Assembly (NCBI GenBank): GCA_963707445.1
Contig: CAVPPW010000004.1
Coordinates: forward strand, 1-64,000
DNA: 64,000 bases
Reading direction: 5' to 3'
Source of the DNA: JALORV01 sp963707445
Lineage (GTDB): Bacteria; Pseudomonadota; Gammaproteobacteria; Burkholderiales; Burkholderiaceae_F
A model generated the notes under the pieces. It saw only the letters and a program-made list of their open reading frames with translations. It did no database searches and was not told the origin of the DNA. The position numbers were made by a program, and so were the translations under genes. This document shows, piece by piece, positions 28,171 to 36,876 of this stretch (position 1 is its first letter; each line of letters begins with the position of its first letter).

Positions 28171-28781
28171 ATCAGGGCGAAACGGTTGTCTTTGTCGTCG
28201 AGGTCATCGCCGTGCTCGCATGCGCGATCTCGGGCTTCGCCGAGGCGCAACGCAAGGACATGGACCTCGTCGGCGTCTACGTGGTCGCATTTTTGACCGC
28301 TTTTGGTGGCGGCACGCTGCGCGACGTGCTGCTCGACCGCCGCCCATTTTTCTGGGTCGAGCACGAGCAGTATCCGATCATCATCCTGGCGCTGACGCTG
28401 GTCGCCGCGCCGCTGCTGCGGTTTGCGCAGAGGATCATCCCGAACCCGGTCTTCGTTATCGCCGACGCCATCGGCCTGGCCTTCTTCAGCATCATCGGCG
28501 TGGCGCTCGCGCTCGACAGCGGGATGTCGCCGTTTGTCGCCTCGATGATGGGCGTCGTGACCGGGGTCTTCGGCGGAGTGCTGCGCGACGTCGTGCTGAA
28601 CGAGGTGCCGCTGGTGCTGCGTGACGGCCGGCCCTATGCGATCGCGGCGTTCCTCGGGTGCTGGCTCTATCTGCTGATGCTGCAGGCGGGATCGGGCGCG
28701 GATCTCGCGCTATGGACGGCCGCCGCGGTGACGATCGGTATTCGGCTGCTCGCCTGGCGCTACGACTGGTCGATAAAGTAG
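28167..28781 (+). CDS. TRIC/UPF0126 family membrane protein
   Basis: A 204-residue protein with about six or seven membrane helices in two repeats. Each carries the family motif: AFGGGTLRDVLLDRRPFFWV (residues ~45-64) and GVFGGVLRDVVLNEVPLVL (~133-151). Members are trimeric cation channels, or glycine transporters in one studied enterobacterial case. The start is GTG overlapping the smr stop (GTGA). Confidence 0.88.
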   Translation: MNQGETVVFVVEVIAVLACAISGFAEAQRKDMDLVGVYVVAFLTAFGGGTLRDVLLDRRPFFWVEHEQYPIIILALTLVAAPLLRFAQRIIPNPVFVIADAIGLAFFSIIGVALALDSGMSPFVASMMGVVTGVFGGVLRDVVLNEVPLVLRDGRPYAIAAFLGCWLYLLMLQAGSGADLALWTAAAVTIGIRLLAWRYDWSIK

Positions 28782-28785
28782 CGGT

Positions 28786-28930
28786 CCTCGTGTACGCGAT
28801 TCGCTGCGCGAATCGCACGTGCACTCGGACCGAATTCAGTCGTTCGGTCGAGCTTGAGGCGGCTCGGCGCTCGACCGAACAATAACGGCACGACACCCCA
28901 CCCGTTCCCCTCCCCGCGCGGCGGGGAGGG
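28786..28930 (+). repeat. Composite three-hairpin repeat, copy 4
   Basis: Module A (28786-28827) with stem GCGATTCG/CGAATCGC around CTG. Module B (28842-28880): a perfect 12-bp stem GTTCGGTCGAGC/GCTCGACCGAAC, different in sequence from copies 1-3. Module C (28909-28929): CCTCCCCGC/GCGGGGAGG. It begins 4 bp after the TRIC-type gene and ends by the convergent PII gene. Confidence 0.8.
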
Positions 28931-28937
28931 TTGCGAG

Positions 28938-29276
28938 TTAGACCGCAGCTTCGCCTTCCTCGCCGGTGCGGATGCGGATCACCTGCTCGACCGCCCGCAC
29001 GAAGATCTTGCCGTCGCCGATCTTGCCGGTGCGAGCCGCCTTGGTGATCGCCTCGATCGCGCGCTCGACCAGTGCTTCGGGCACGACCGCCTCGACCTTG
29101 ACCTTCGGCAGGAAATCGACGACGTACTCCGCACCGCGATAGAGCTCGGTGTGGCCCTTTTGTCGGCCGAATCCCTTCACTTCCGTGACCGTAAGGCCCG
29201 TGACGCCGACATCGGCGAGGGCCTCGCGCACTTCGTCGAGCTTGAACGGCTTGATGATCGCGGTGATCTGTTTCAT
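28938..29276 (-). CDS. glnB: Nitrogen regulatory protein PII
   Basis: A 112-residue PII signal protein; it senses 2-oxoglutarate and ATP/ADP and controls glutamine synthetase modification, NtrB or AmtB. The T-loop has Tyr51, the uridylylation site, in GAEYVVDF. The B and C loops (ARTGKIGDGKIFV, VIRIRTGE) are conserved. The start at 29276 gives the standard MKQITAIIKPFKLDEVREAL. GlnB and GlnK cannot be told apart from sequence alone; the position directly downstream of nadE without amtB favours GlnB. Confidence 0.94.
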   Translation of the reverse strand: MKQITAIIKPFKLDEVREALADVGVTGLTVTEVKGFGRQKGHTELYRGAEYVVDFLPKVKVEAVVPEALVERAIEAITKAARTGKIGDGKIFVRAVEQVIRIRTGEEGEAAV

Positions 29277-29307
29277 GGGAGTTCCTGACGGCGGTTTTCG
29301 CGCCATT

Positions 29308-30939
29308 TTAGAGCGCGATTTCCTCACGGAAACGGTTGGTGATCGGATAGCGCCAGTCGCGACCAAAGCTGCGGTGCGTGACCCGGATGCCGACCGGCGA
29401 CTGGCGACGCTTGTACTCCGACATGCGAACCATGCGGACCACCTTGCGCACAACCGCATCGTCGAATCCGGCCGCGACGATGTCGCCGATCGACTGCGCC
29501 TCTTCCATGTAGCGCACGATGATTTCGTCGAGCACATCGTACGGCGGCAGAGAATCCTGGTCGGTCTGATCGGCCTTGAGTTCGGCGCTCGGCGCGCGGG
29601 TCAGGATCCGCTCAGGAATCACCGCGGAATCGCGGTTGCGATAGCGGCACAAGCGATAGACCAGCGTCTTGAGGATGTCCTTGATCACCGCGAAGCCGCC
29701 AGCGAGATCGCCGTACAACGTCGAATAGCCGACGGCGGTCTCCGACTTGTTGCCGGTTGTCAGTACGATGGACCCGTACTTGTTCGACAGCGCCATCAGC
29801 AGCGTGCCACGGATGCGCGCCTGCAGATTTTCCTCGGTCGTGTCCCACGGCAGGCCGCGGAATTCGCTGGCGAGCGTCGCGAGATAGGCATCGAAGGCCG
29901 GCTTGATCGGCAGGACGTCGTGCCGCACGCCGAGCACTCGCGCCATCTGTTCGGCGTCCTCAATGCTGATCGAGGCGGTGAACTGCGACGGCATCATCAC
30001 CGCACGCACGCGCTCCGCACCCAGCGCATCGACCGCGATGGCCAGTGTCAACGCCGAGTCGACGCCGCCGGACAGTCCGATCAGCGCGCCCGGAAATCCA
30101 TTCTTGTTGACGTAATCGCGCACGCCCAGCACCAGTGCGTCATAAGCGAGCGCTTCGAGCGACCGCTCGGCGGCACGCGGACCAGGCTGCGGCACGCCGT
30201 CGACGACATCGACGACCAGCACGGTCTCCTCGAAGTGCGGCGCCGACGCCACCACAGCGCCGTCGGCGCCCAGGACGAACGATGCTCCGTCGAAGACGAG
30301 TTCATCCTGCCCGCCCACCATGTTCGCGTAAACCAGCGCCAGCCCGAAATGCGAGACATTGCTGCGCATCGTCTGCAGCCGCTGCGCCTGCTTGCCCAGA
30401 TGGAACGGTGACGCGTTGGGCACCAGCAGCACCTGCGCGCCTGAGGCCCGCGCACACTCCGGTGCGTAATGAAACCAGCTGTCCTCGCAGATATTGATGC
30501 CGAACCGCGTTCCCTTGATCTCGAACACGAACGGCCGGTTGTCCGGCGTGAAGTAGCGCCGCTCGTCGAACACGTCATAGTTCGGCAGGTCGTGCTTGCA
30601 GTATGTGCCGAGGACCATGCCCCCCTGCAGCACCGATGCGGCGTTGAAGCGGTGCCCTTCACGTGCCAGTGGATGGCCGACGACGACCGCCAGGTCCGGG
30701 AACTGCAGCAGCTGGCCGGCGAGTTTCTGCAGAGCAGCGTCGCTCGCTGCGTAAAATGCACGGCGCAGCAACAGGTCTTCGGGTGGATAGCCGGTGAGCG
30801 AGAGTTCCGGCGTGACCAGAAGGTCTGCGCCGTCGGCCGCGGCACGCGCAGCGACTTCGGCGATCTTCCTGCCGTTGCCCTCGAAGTCGCCGACCGAGCA
30901 ATTGATCTGGGCGATCGCGACTTTGACGTTCGAGCTCAT
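29308..30939 (-). CDS. nadE: NAD+ synthase, glutamine-dependent
   Basis: A 543-residue two-domain enzyme for the last step of NAD synthesis. The N-terminal nitrilase-like glutaminase domain has Glu45 (TPELSLTGY), Lys115 (YCKHDLPNY) and Cys151 (INICEDSWF). The C-terminal synthetase domain has the PP-loop LSGGVDS (289-295) and TTGNKSETAVGYSTLYGD. Both halves look complete. The start at 30939 fits the family (VKVAIAQINCSVGD follows). It is divergent from the next gene with start codons two bases apart. Confidence 0.97.
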   Translation of the reverse strand: MSSNVKVAIAQINCSVGDFEGNGRKIAEVAARAAADGADLLVTPELSLTGYPPEDLLLRRAFYAASDAALQKLAGQLLQFPDLAVVVGHPLAREGHRFNAASVLQGGMVLGTYCKHDLPNYDVFDERRYFTPDNRPFVFEIKGTRFGINICEDSWFHYAPECARASGAQVLLVPNASPFHLGKQAQRLQTMRSNVSHFGLALVYANMVGGQDELVFDGASFVLGADGAVVASAPHFEETVLVVDVVDGVPQPGPRAAERSLEALAYDALVLGVRDYVNKNGFPGALIGLSGGVDSALTLAIAVDALGAERVRAVMMPSQFTASISIEDAEQMARVLGVRHDVLPIKPAFDAYLATLASEFRGLPWDTTEENLQARIRGTLLMALSNKYGSIVLTTGNKSETAVGYSTLYGDLAGGFAVIKDILKTLVYRLCRYRNRDSAVIPERILTRAPSAELKADQTDQDSLPPYDVLDEIIVRYMEEAQSIGDIVAAGFDDAVVRKVVRMVRMSEYKRRQSPVGIRVTHRSFGRDWRYPITNRFREEIAL

Positions 30940-30941
30940 GA

Positions 30942-32111
30942 ATGAATGCAGCAGGTTCGGATGATTATTGCACGCGCATCGTGCACGACCTCGGTGCGGT
31001 CGATGCCGCGGCATGGGACGCACTCGTTTCGGCCTCGCCGGCGCCAACGCCGTTTATCAGGCATGCCTTCCTGCATGCGCTGCACGACACCGGTTGCGCG
31101 AGCGCCGACACCGGCTGGGAGCCGAACTATCTGACCGTCTGGCGCGGTGACCGCCTGTGCGCAGGCGTGCCGCTCTATCGCAAGCATCACTCTTACGGCG
31201 AGTACGTCTTCGACTGGGCCTGGGCGGACGCCTATGCGCGCCATGGGCTCGACTATTACCCGAAGTGGTTGGTCGCGGTCCCGTTCACGCCGGTGCCCGG
31301 CACACGGTTGCTCGCCCTCGACGCAAGTGCAGCGCGGCGCGCCGCGCGTGCGCTGATCGAGCTTGCCGAGGAATCCACGCTGACATCGCTGCATGTGCTG
31401 TTTGCGACCGAGGATGAGGCGCGCGAGTTGCAGGCGCTCGGCGCGATGACGCGGCAAGCCGTGCAGTTCCACTGGTTCAATCGCGGCTACGCGGACTTCG
31501 ACGCCTATCTGGCCCAGCTCGCGCAACCGAAGCGCAAGAAGATCCGGGCCGAACGCCGCAAGGTCGCAGAGGCCGGCGTGACCGTGCGGCGCCTGACCGG
31601 CAGCGAGATCACTGAACGTGACTGGGCGCTGTTTGACCGCTGCTATCGCAGCACTTACGCCGCGCATCACTCGACGCCGTATCTGAACCTGCGATTCTTC
31701 CAGCGCATCGCGCGCTCAATGGCCGACCAGATCCTGCTCGTCGTCGCCGCAAGGAACGGCCGCGACATCGCGGCCGCGCTGGCGATCTTCGACACCGAGC
31801 GCGTCTACGGACGCTATTGGGGCGCGCTCGCTTCAGTACCGTGCCTGCACTTCGAAGTCAGTTACTACCAGTTGATCGAATTCGCGATCGAACGTGGCCT
31901 GAAGGTGATCGAAGGCGGTGCCCAAGGCGAACACAAGCATGCGCGCGGCTTCGAGCCGGTCCGGACCTGGTCGAGCCATCGGCTGCGCCACCCGCTGTTC
32001 GCCGACGCGGTCGAGCGCTACCTCGCACGCGAATCGGGTGGCATCGAGGCCTACATCGACGAACTCAACGAACGCACGGCGCTGTTGCTGCGCCAGGAAG
32101 CGACCCGATGA
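30942..32111 (+). CDS. GNAT-superfamily protein (PF04339/FemAB-like)
   Basis: A 389-residue protein. Characteristic segments are AAAWDALVSASPAPTPFIRHAFL near the N-terminus, YGEYVFDWAWADAY, the basic AQPKRKKIRAERRKVAEAGV and, near the C-terminus, EGGAQGEHKHARGFEPVRTWSSH. This is the DUF482/PF04339 family of GNAT-fold proteins; the substrate is not established. The first ATG is two bases from the nadE start on the other strand; a downstream start cannot be excluded. Its TGA overlapped the ancestral EamA start (ATGA at 32108). Confidence 0.85.
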   Translation: MNAAGSDDYCTRIVHDLGAVDAAAWDALVSASPAPTPFIRHAFLHALHDTGCASADTGWEPNYLTVWRGDRLCAGVPLYRKHHSYGEYVFDWAWADAYARHGLDYYPKWLVAVPFTPVPGTRLLALDASAARRAARALIELAEESTLTSLHVLFATEDEARELQALGAMTRQAVQFHWFNRGYADFDAYLAQLAQPKRKKIRAERRKVAEAGVTVRRLTGSEITERDWALFDRCYRSTYAAHHSTPYLNLRFFQRIARSMADQILLVVAARNGRDIAAALAIFDTERVYGRYWGALASVPCLHFEVSYYQLIEFAIERGLKVIEGGAQGEHKHARGFEPVRTWSSHRLRHPLFADAVERYLARESGGIEAYIDELNERTALLLRQEATR

Positions 32112-32390
32112 AGCCGCTACTTTTGCGGCGGCTCTGCTGATGGTCACCATTTTGGCGCGTCGCGCTGCTCGCGCGCCCCTTGGGGCTGATGTGGCAATCC
32201 CCTCCTCACTGCCTCGGACGCGGCGCTGATGTCGCCGCTGCACCTCGCCGCGGCCGTGCTGATGGTCACCATCTGGGGCGTCGCGCTGCGCGCGCGCCCC
32301 CTTGGGGCTTATGTGGCAATCCCCTCCCTACTGCATCGGACGTGGGGCTGATGCCACCGTTGCACCTTGCCGCGGCCGTGCTGATGGTCA
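32108..32390 (+). repeat. 122-bp tandem repeat at the 5' end of the EamA gene
   Basis: The stretch CGTGCTGATGGTCACCATCTGG recurs in three registers: GATGGTCAC at 32139, 32261 and 32383, exactly 122 bp apart. Each unit holds the first ~17 codons of EamA followed by ~70 bp (GCGCGCCCC, CTTGGGGCT, ATGTGGCAATCCCCTCC, ACTGC, TCGGACG) that is absent from the functional gene. The second unit encodes a 40-codon truncated start (32229 onward, MSPLHLAAAVLMVTIWG...) whose TGA overlaps the true ATG at 32351. Because 122 is not a multiple of three, the frame does not pass through. Confidence 0.88.
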
Positions 32391-33208
32391 CGATCTGGGG
32401 ATTTAACTTCGTCGTGATCCGCTGGGGACTCAACGACATCCCGCCGCTGCTGCTGACGCTGCTGCGCTTTGTGCTGGCGGCGTTTCCCGCGCTGCTCTTC
32501 ATCAAACCGCCGCGGGCGCCGGCACGGCTCATCGTGGGCTATGGATTTTTCGCGTTCGCGCTGCAGTTCAGCCTGCTGTTCGCCGGCATGGCGGCGGGCA
32601 TGCCGACCGGACTGGCTTCGCTGGTGATCCAGGTTCAGGCGTTCTTCACGATCGGCCTCGTCGCCGTGCTGATGCACGAGCGTCCGCGTCCGGCGCAGAC
32701 GGCGGGAGCGGCCGTGGCGGCGGTGGGACTGGCGCTGGTCGCATGGCATCTGCCGCAGGGCACGGTCATCGGATTCGGCCTGGTCGTGATGGCAGCGTTG
32801 TCCTGGGCCACGGCCAATGTCATCGTCAAGCGCGTGCCGGCGGATGCTCCGCTCGCGGTCGTCGTCTGGGCCAGTGCTGCCGCCTGCGTGCCGCTGGCCG
32901 CAGCCACGCTCATCGTCGACGGCCCGCAGCGCATGGTTGCAGTCGTCTCCCGGCTCGACGCGGCGCAGTGGCTCGGCGTTGCCTTCCAGGCGTGGCCGAC
33001 GACGCTCGTCGCATTCGGCATCTGGGCGTGGCTGCTGCGCCAGCATCCCGCGGCAACGGTCGCGCCGTTCACGCTGCTGGTGCCGGTGGTCGGCATGAGC
33101 TGTGCAGTAGCGTTCCTCGATGAGCCGGTGACCTGGTGGAAGCTGGCCGGTGCGGCGCTCGTGTTGAGCGGACTGGCACTCAACCTGATCGCCGCGCTGC
33201 GTCGCTGA
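32351..33208 (+). CDS. EamA/DMT family transporter
   Basis: A 285-residue inner-membrane protein with ten predicted helices in two EamA repeats. The first opens LAAAVLMVTIWGFNFVVIRWGLNDIPPLLLTLLRFVLAAFP, and GLASLVIQVQAFFTIGLVAVLMHERP closes it. The second ends TLLVPVVGMSCAVAFLDEPVTWWKLAGAALVLSGLALN. It probably exports amino acids or related metabolites (as E. coli YdcZ/EamA relatives); the substrate is not deducible. The start at 32351 is the third copy of the tandem repeat and the only one that leads into the full gene. Confidence 0.9.
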   Translation: MPPLHLAAAVLMVTIWGFNFVVIRWGLNDIPPLLLTLLRFVLAAFPALLFIKPPRAPARLIVGYGFFAFALQFSLLFAGMAAGMPTGLASLVIQVQAFFTIGLVAVLMHERPRPAQTAGAAVAAVGLALVAWHLPQGTVIGFGLVVMAALSWATANVIVKRVPADAPLAVVVWASAAACVPLAAATLIVDGPQRMVAVVSRLDAAQWLGVAFQAWPTTLVAFGIWAWLLRQHPAATVAPFTLLVPVVGMSCAVAFLDEPVTWWKLAGAALVLSGLALNLIAALRR

Positions 33209-33212
33209 TCGA

Positions 33213-33902
33213 TCAGTGGTGTTCGCTGCCGCCGCGAGCGCTGGCCTCGGCGAGCTTGGAGCCGACGAGTTGTGCGACGACGACGGCGATGTAGAACTGG
33301 CCGAAAACGCCTTCCAGCGATGCGGCACTCCGTGCGGTCGGCGCGAGCGGCATGACATCGCCGTAGGCGACCGTGGTAAGTGTGGTCAGGCTGAAGTACA
33401 GAAACGTGGATTCACGCACGTGCCACTGCGAGAAGTCGGGATGGGCGACTCCCTGCAGGAAGAACGCTTCCGGCACGATGAGCGAGATCGCGGAGTACAG
33501 GTTTGCGAACGCCATCGCGGCCAGCAGATAGCCGCACAGTGTGCCGAGGATGTCGTCGATCCTCACCGCACGCCGTTCGAACAGGTGGCGCAGCACCATG
33601 CTGACCGCCAGCGCGAAGAAGATCAGCATCCCAAGGTGGACCAGGATCTCGAGCCGGCGCGCCTCCATATTGGGCGCGACCCGCAGCAGCCACAATGCAA
33701 CGAGCACGAGGAGGCCGGTGACGAGCGAGAAGATGCGGTACGTCGGGCGGTCGAAAACCGTCACGAATACAAAGGCCATCACCGCTGTGATGACGCCCTC
33801 GCGCACATATGGATAGGGAGCATCGGTCATGCCAAGTACGAGCGCAACCGTCAGCGCCAGCAGCAGCAGCAAGTAACCGTGCGCGCGCGGGTTCCAACTC
33901 AT
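33213..33902 (-). CDS. Two-TM-pore potassium channel
   Basis: A 229-residue membrane protein. Six hydrophobic segments are visible, the last two flanking a pore helix with the selectivity filter TTVAYGD (residues 176-182). The filter motif T-x-x-Y-G-D identifies a K+ channel. No cytoplasmic RCK/TrkA domain follows, so gating is unclear. It lies 18 bp downstream of ppa on the same strand. Confidence 0.88.
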   Translation of the reverse strand: MSWNPRAHGYLLLLLALTVALVLGMTDAPYPYVREGVITAVMAFVFVTVFDRPTYRIFSLVTGLLVLVALWLLRVAPNMEARRLEILVHLGMLIFFALAVSMVLRHLFERRAVRIDDILGTLCGYLLAAMAFANLYSAISLIVPEAFFLQGVAHPDFSQWHVRESTFLYFSLTTLTTVAYGDVMPLAPTARSAASLEGVFGQFYIAVVVAQLVGSKLAEASARGGSEHH

Positions 33903-33920
33903 CGGCGTCGCGGCCGAGCG

Positions 33921-34469
33921 TCAGAACGCCGGCTGCGGCGAAGCGGCCTGGTACGCGGCCACCGCGTCAACGATGTCCTTGCGCGCCGAATCCGGTCCTT
34001 CCCAGCCGATCACCTTGACCCATTTTCCCTTCTCGAGGTCCTTGTAGTGCTCGAAGAAGTGCTGGATCTGTGCCAGCCGCTCGGGTGCGAGATCAGACCA
34101 CTGCTGCCAGTTCCGGTACCAGGGCAGGATCTTGTCGATCGGCACCGCGAGCAGCTTCGCGTCGCCACCGGCCTCGTCCTCCATCTTCAGCACGCCGAGC
34201 GGGCGGCAGCGCACGACGACGCCAGGCTGCAGCGGGAACGGCGTGATCACGAGAACGTCGAGCGGATCGCCGTCGTCGGCCAGTGACTTCGGCACATAGC
34301 CGTAGTTGCACGGGTAGTGCATCGATGTGCCGATGAACCGATCGACGAACATGGCACCGGTTTCCTTGTCGATCTCGTACTTGATCGGGTCCGCGTGTGC
34401 GGGGATCTCGATGATGACGTTAAAGTCGTCGGGGATGTTGCGGCCGGCGGGTACTCGGTCGAGACTCAT
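33921..34469 (-). CDS. ppa: Inorganic pyrophosphatase
   Basis: A 182-residue family I enzyme hydrolysing PPi in the cytoplasm. Active-site signature DDGDPLDVLV with its cluster of aspartates, plus EIPAHADPIKYEIDKETG, HYPCNYGYVPKSL and the C-terminal EHYKDLEKGKWVKV, all typical. The start at 34469 is preceded by AGGGGAA and begins MSLDRVPAGRNIPDDFNVII. Normal length. Confidence 0.97.
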   Translation of the reverse strand: MSLDRVPAGRNIPDDFNVIIEIPAHADPIKYEIDKETGAMFVDRFIGTSMHYPCNYGYVPKSLADDGDPLDVLVITPFPLQPGVVVRCRPLGVLKMEDEAGGDAKLLAVPIDKILPWYRNWQQWSDLAPERLAQIQHFFEHYKDLEKGKWVKVIGWEGPDSARKDIVDAVAAYQAASPQPAF

Positions 34470-34573
34470 GATGGGTTCCCCTGATGCACTGGTCGATTCT
34501 ACAAAGCAATCGCACTCCTGCAGCCTCGGCATTGCTGAAATAATCGATGCATAGACGCGGATGAGGATCGCGC

Positions 34574-36053
34574 ATGAACGGAGCATTCGATACCGAAATC
34601 GGCGCAGCCGCACAGCACTTCATCGGCAATCGCTGGCTGCCGCCCGATAACGGCCAGACGATCGACGCGCTCGATCCGTCGGTTGGCACAGCATTCGCAC
34701 GCATCGCCCGCGGCAATGCTGCCGACGTCGGCCATGCCGTCGATGCCGCGCGTGCCGCGCTCGGCGAATTCGGCGACGGAAACTGGGGCCGCCTGACAGC
34801 GACCGAGCGGGGAAGGCTTCTGATGAAGCTATCAACCGCAGTCGAAGGCGCAGGCGAGGAACTGGCGCAGCTCGAATCGCGCACCACCGGCAAGCCGCTC
34901 AGGCAGGGGCGCGCCGATGCCGCCGCACTGGCACGCTACTTCGAGTACTACGCGGGCGCAGCCGACAAGCTGCACGGCGAGACGATCCCGTACCAGACCG
35001 GCATGACCGTCCTGACGATTCGAGAGCCTCATGGCGTCACGGGTCACATCATTCCGTGGAACTACCCGATGCAGATCTTCGGCCGCAGCGTCGGAGCCGC
35101 GCTCGCGGCCGGCAACGCCTGTGTCGTCAAGCCGGCCGAGGATGCCTGCCTCACGCTGCTGCGCGTGGCCGAGCTTGCTGCAGAGGTCGGTTTTCCCGCA
35201 GGCGCGCTCAACATCGTGACCGGCTATGGCGCCGAAGCAGGCGCGGCGCTGGCTGCGCATCCGGGCATTGATCACATCAGCTTCACCGGATCACCGCTGA
35301 CCGGCACCGCTGTCGCACAGGCTGCTGCTCGTCATCACTGTCCGGTCACGCTCGAACTGGGCGGCAAGTCGCCCCAGATCGTCTTCGCCGACGCGGACCT
35401 GGATGCGGCCGTGCCCGTCATCGTCAACGCCATCGTGCAGAACGCCGGCCAGACCTGTTCGGCCGGCAGCCGGCTGCTGGTCGAGCGCTCCGTCTACGAA
35501 CCGCTGCTGGAGCAACTCGCCGAGGCGATCCGGCGCCTACGCGTCGGACCCGCACTCGCCGACCTCGACGTCGGTCCGCTGATCCGCCAGAACCAGTTGC
35601 AGCGTGTATGGGACTATCTGAGCCAGGCACAGCACGACGGCATCGTGATGGCTGCGCAGGGACGGGTGGTGGACGACGCCCCGCAGACCGGTTTTTACCA
35701 GGCTCCGACGCTGCTGCGCGACGTTCCGCCGCAGCACCGGCTGGCGCAGGAAGAGATCTTCGGTCCGGTTCTGGCAGCCTGCGCATTCGACGACCGAAGC
35801 GGAAGCTGTGCGCATCGCCAACGGCACGCGGTTCGGACTGGTCGCCGGCGTCTGGACGCGCGACGGCGCGCGCCAGCTGCGCGTTGCACGGCAGCTGCGC
35901 TGCGGCCAGGTGTTCATCAACAACTACGGCGCCGGCGGCGGCATCGAACTGCCGTTCGGCGGGGTCAAGTCGAGCGGCTACGGTCGCGAGAAGGGCTTCG
36001 AGGCACTACTCGGCTTCACGACGCTGAAGACGATTGCAGTGAAGCACGGCTAG
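34574..36053 (+). CDS. NAD(P)-dependent aldehyde dehydrogenase, frameshifted
   Basis: Oxidises an aldehyde to the acid; substrate unknown. Conserved features: IIPWNYPMQIFGRSVG, CVVKPAEDACLTLL, FTGSPLTGTAVAQAAA, catalytic Glu in LELGGKSPQIV, and catalytic Cys in NAGQTCSAGSRLLV. After EIFGPVLAACAFDD the frame shifts; the continuation EAVRIANGTRFGLVAGVW to GYGREKGFEALLGFT ends at 36053. Removing one C of CC at 35794-35795 restores it. It is followed 17 bp later by an SDR gene, suggesting a shared alcohol/aldehyde or hydroxy-acid pathway. Confidence 0.88.
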
Positions 36054-36070
36054 GACACGGGAGCACAGCG

Positions 36071-36838
36071 ATGGGAACTCGACGGCTTGAGAACAAGGTC
36101 GCGCTCGTCACCGGCGCGGCATCCGGATTCGGGCGCGGCATTGCCGAGCGCTTTGCGCGCGAAGGCTGCTCGGTGGTGGTCAACGACATCGCGCGGGAAA
36201 GCGGTGCCGCGGTTACCGCCGGCATCCGCGCCGCAGGTGGAGTCGCACATTTCGCGTTCGGCGACGTGTCGAAGTCGAACGAGGTGCGCGGCCTGCTCGA
36301 CGCCGCACTCTCGCAGTTCGGAAAGCTCGACATCGTCGTCAACAATGCCGGGACCACGCACCGTAACCAGCCGCTGCTCGGCGTCGGCGAAGAGGAGTTC
36401 GACCGCATCTACGCGGTCAACGTGAAGTCGATCTACCTGACCGCAATCCACGTCGTGCCGCACTTCCGAAGGCAGCGCGGCGGCTGCTTCATCAATATCG
36501 CATCGACAGCCGGTGTACGGCCACGGCCTGGCCTCACCTGGTACAACGGCAGCAAGGGCGCGGTGATTACGACCAGCCGTTCGATGGCGGCAGAGCTCGG
36601 GCCCGATGGCATCCGCGTCAACTGCGTCAACCCGGTGATCGGAGCGACCGGCCTCGTGACGGAATTCATGGGGATGCCCGACACGCCCGAGAACCGGAAA
36701 AAATTCCTCGCGACGATCCCGCTCGGCCGCTTCTCGACGCCGGACGACGTGGCGAGCGCGTGCCTCTATCTCGCGTCCGATGAAGCGAGCTTCGTCACCG
36801 GCGCATGCCTGGAGGTCGACGGCGGTCGCTGCGTGTAG
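36071..36838 (+). CDS. Short-chain dehydrogenase/reductase
   Basis: A 255-residue classical SDR. Cofactor motif TGAASGFGRG near residue 15, NNAG at ~90, catalytic Ser in NIASTAG, and YNGSKGAV as the YxxxK pair (Tyr and Lys). VNDIARES after beta-2 carries an Asp that suggests NAD(H) preference. The ending SDEASFVTGACLEVDGG is the usual SDR terminus. Start ATG at 36071. Likely co-transcribed with the aldehyde dehydrogenase. Confidence 0.92.
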   Translation: MGTRRLENKVALVTGAASGFGRGIAERFAREGCSVVVNDIARESGAAVTAGIRAAGGVAHFAFGDVSKSNEVRGLLDAALSQFGKLDIVVNNAGTTHRNQPLLGVGEEEFDRIYAVNVKSIYLTAIHVVPHFRRQRGGCFINIASTAGVRPRPGLTWYNGSKGAVITTSRSMAAELGPDGIRVNCVNPVIGATGLVTEFMGMPDTPENRKKFLATIPLGRFSTPDDVASACLYLASDEASFVTGACLEVDGGRCV

Positions 36839-36876
36839 GTACGGCCGCCGATCGGCCCGCCACGGACTCCGGCGGG

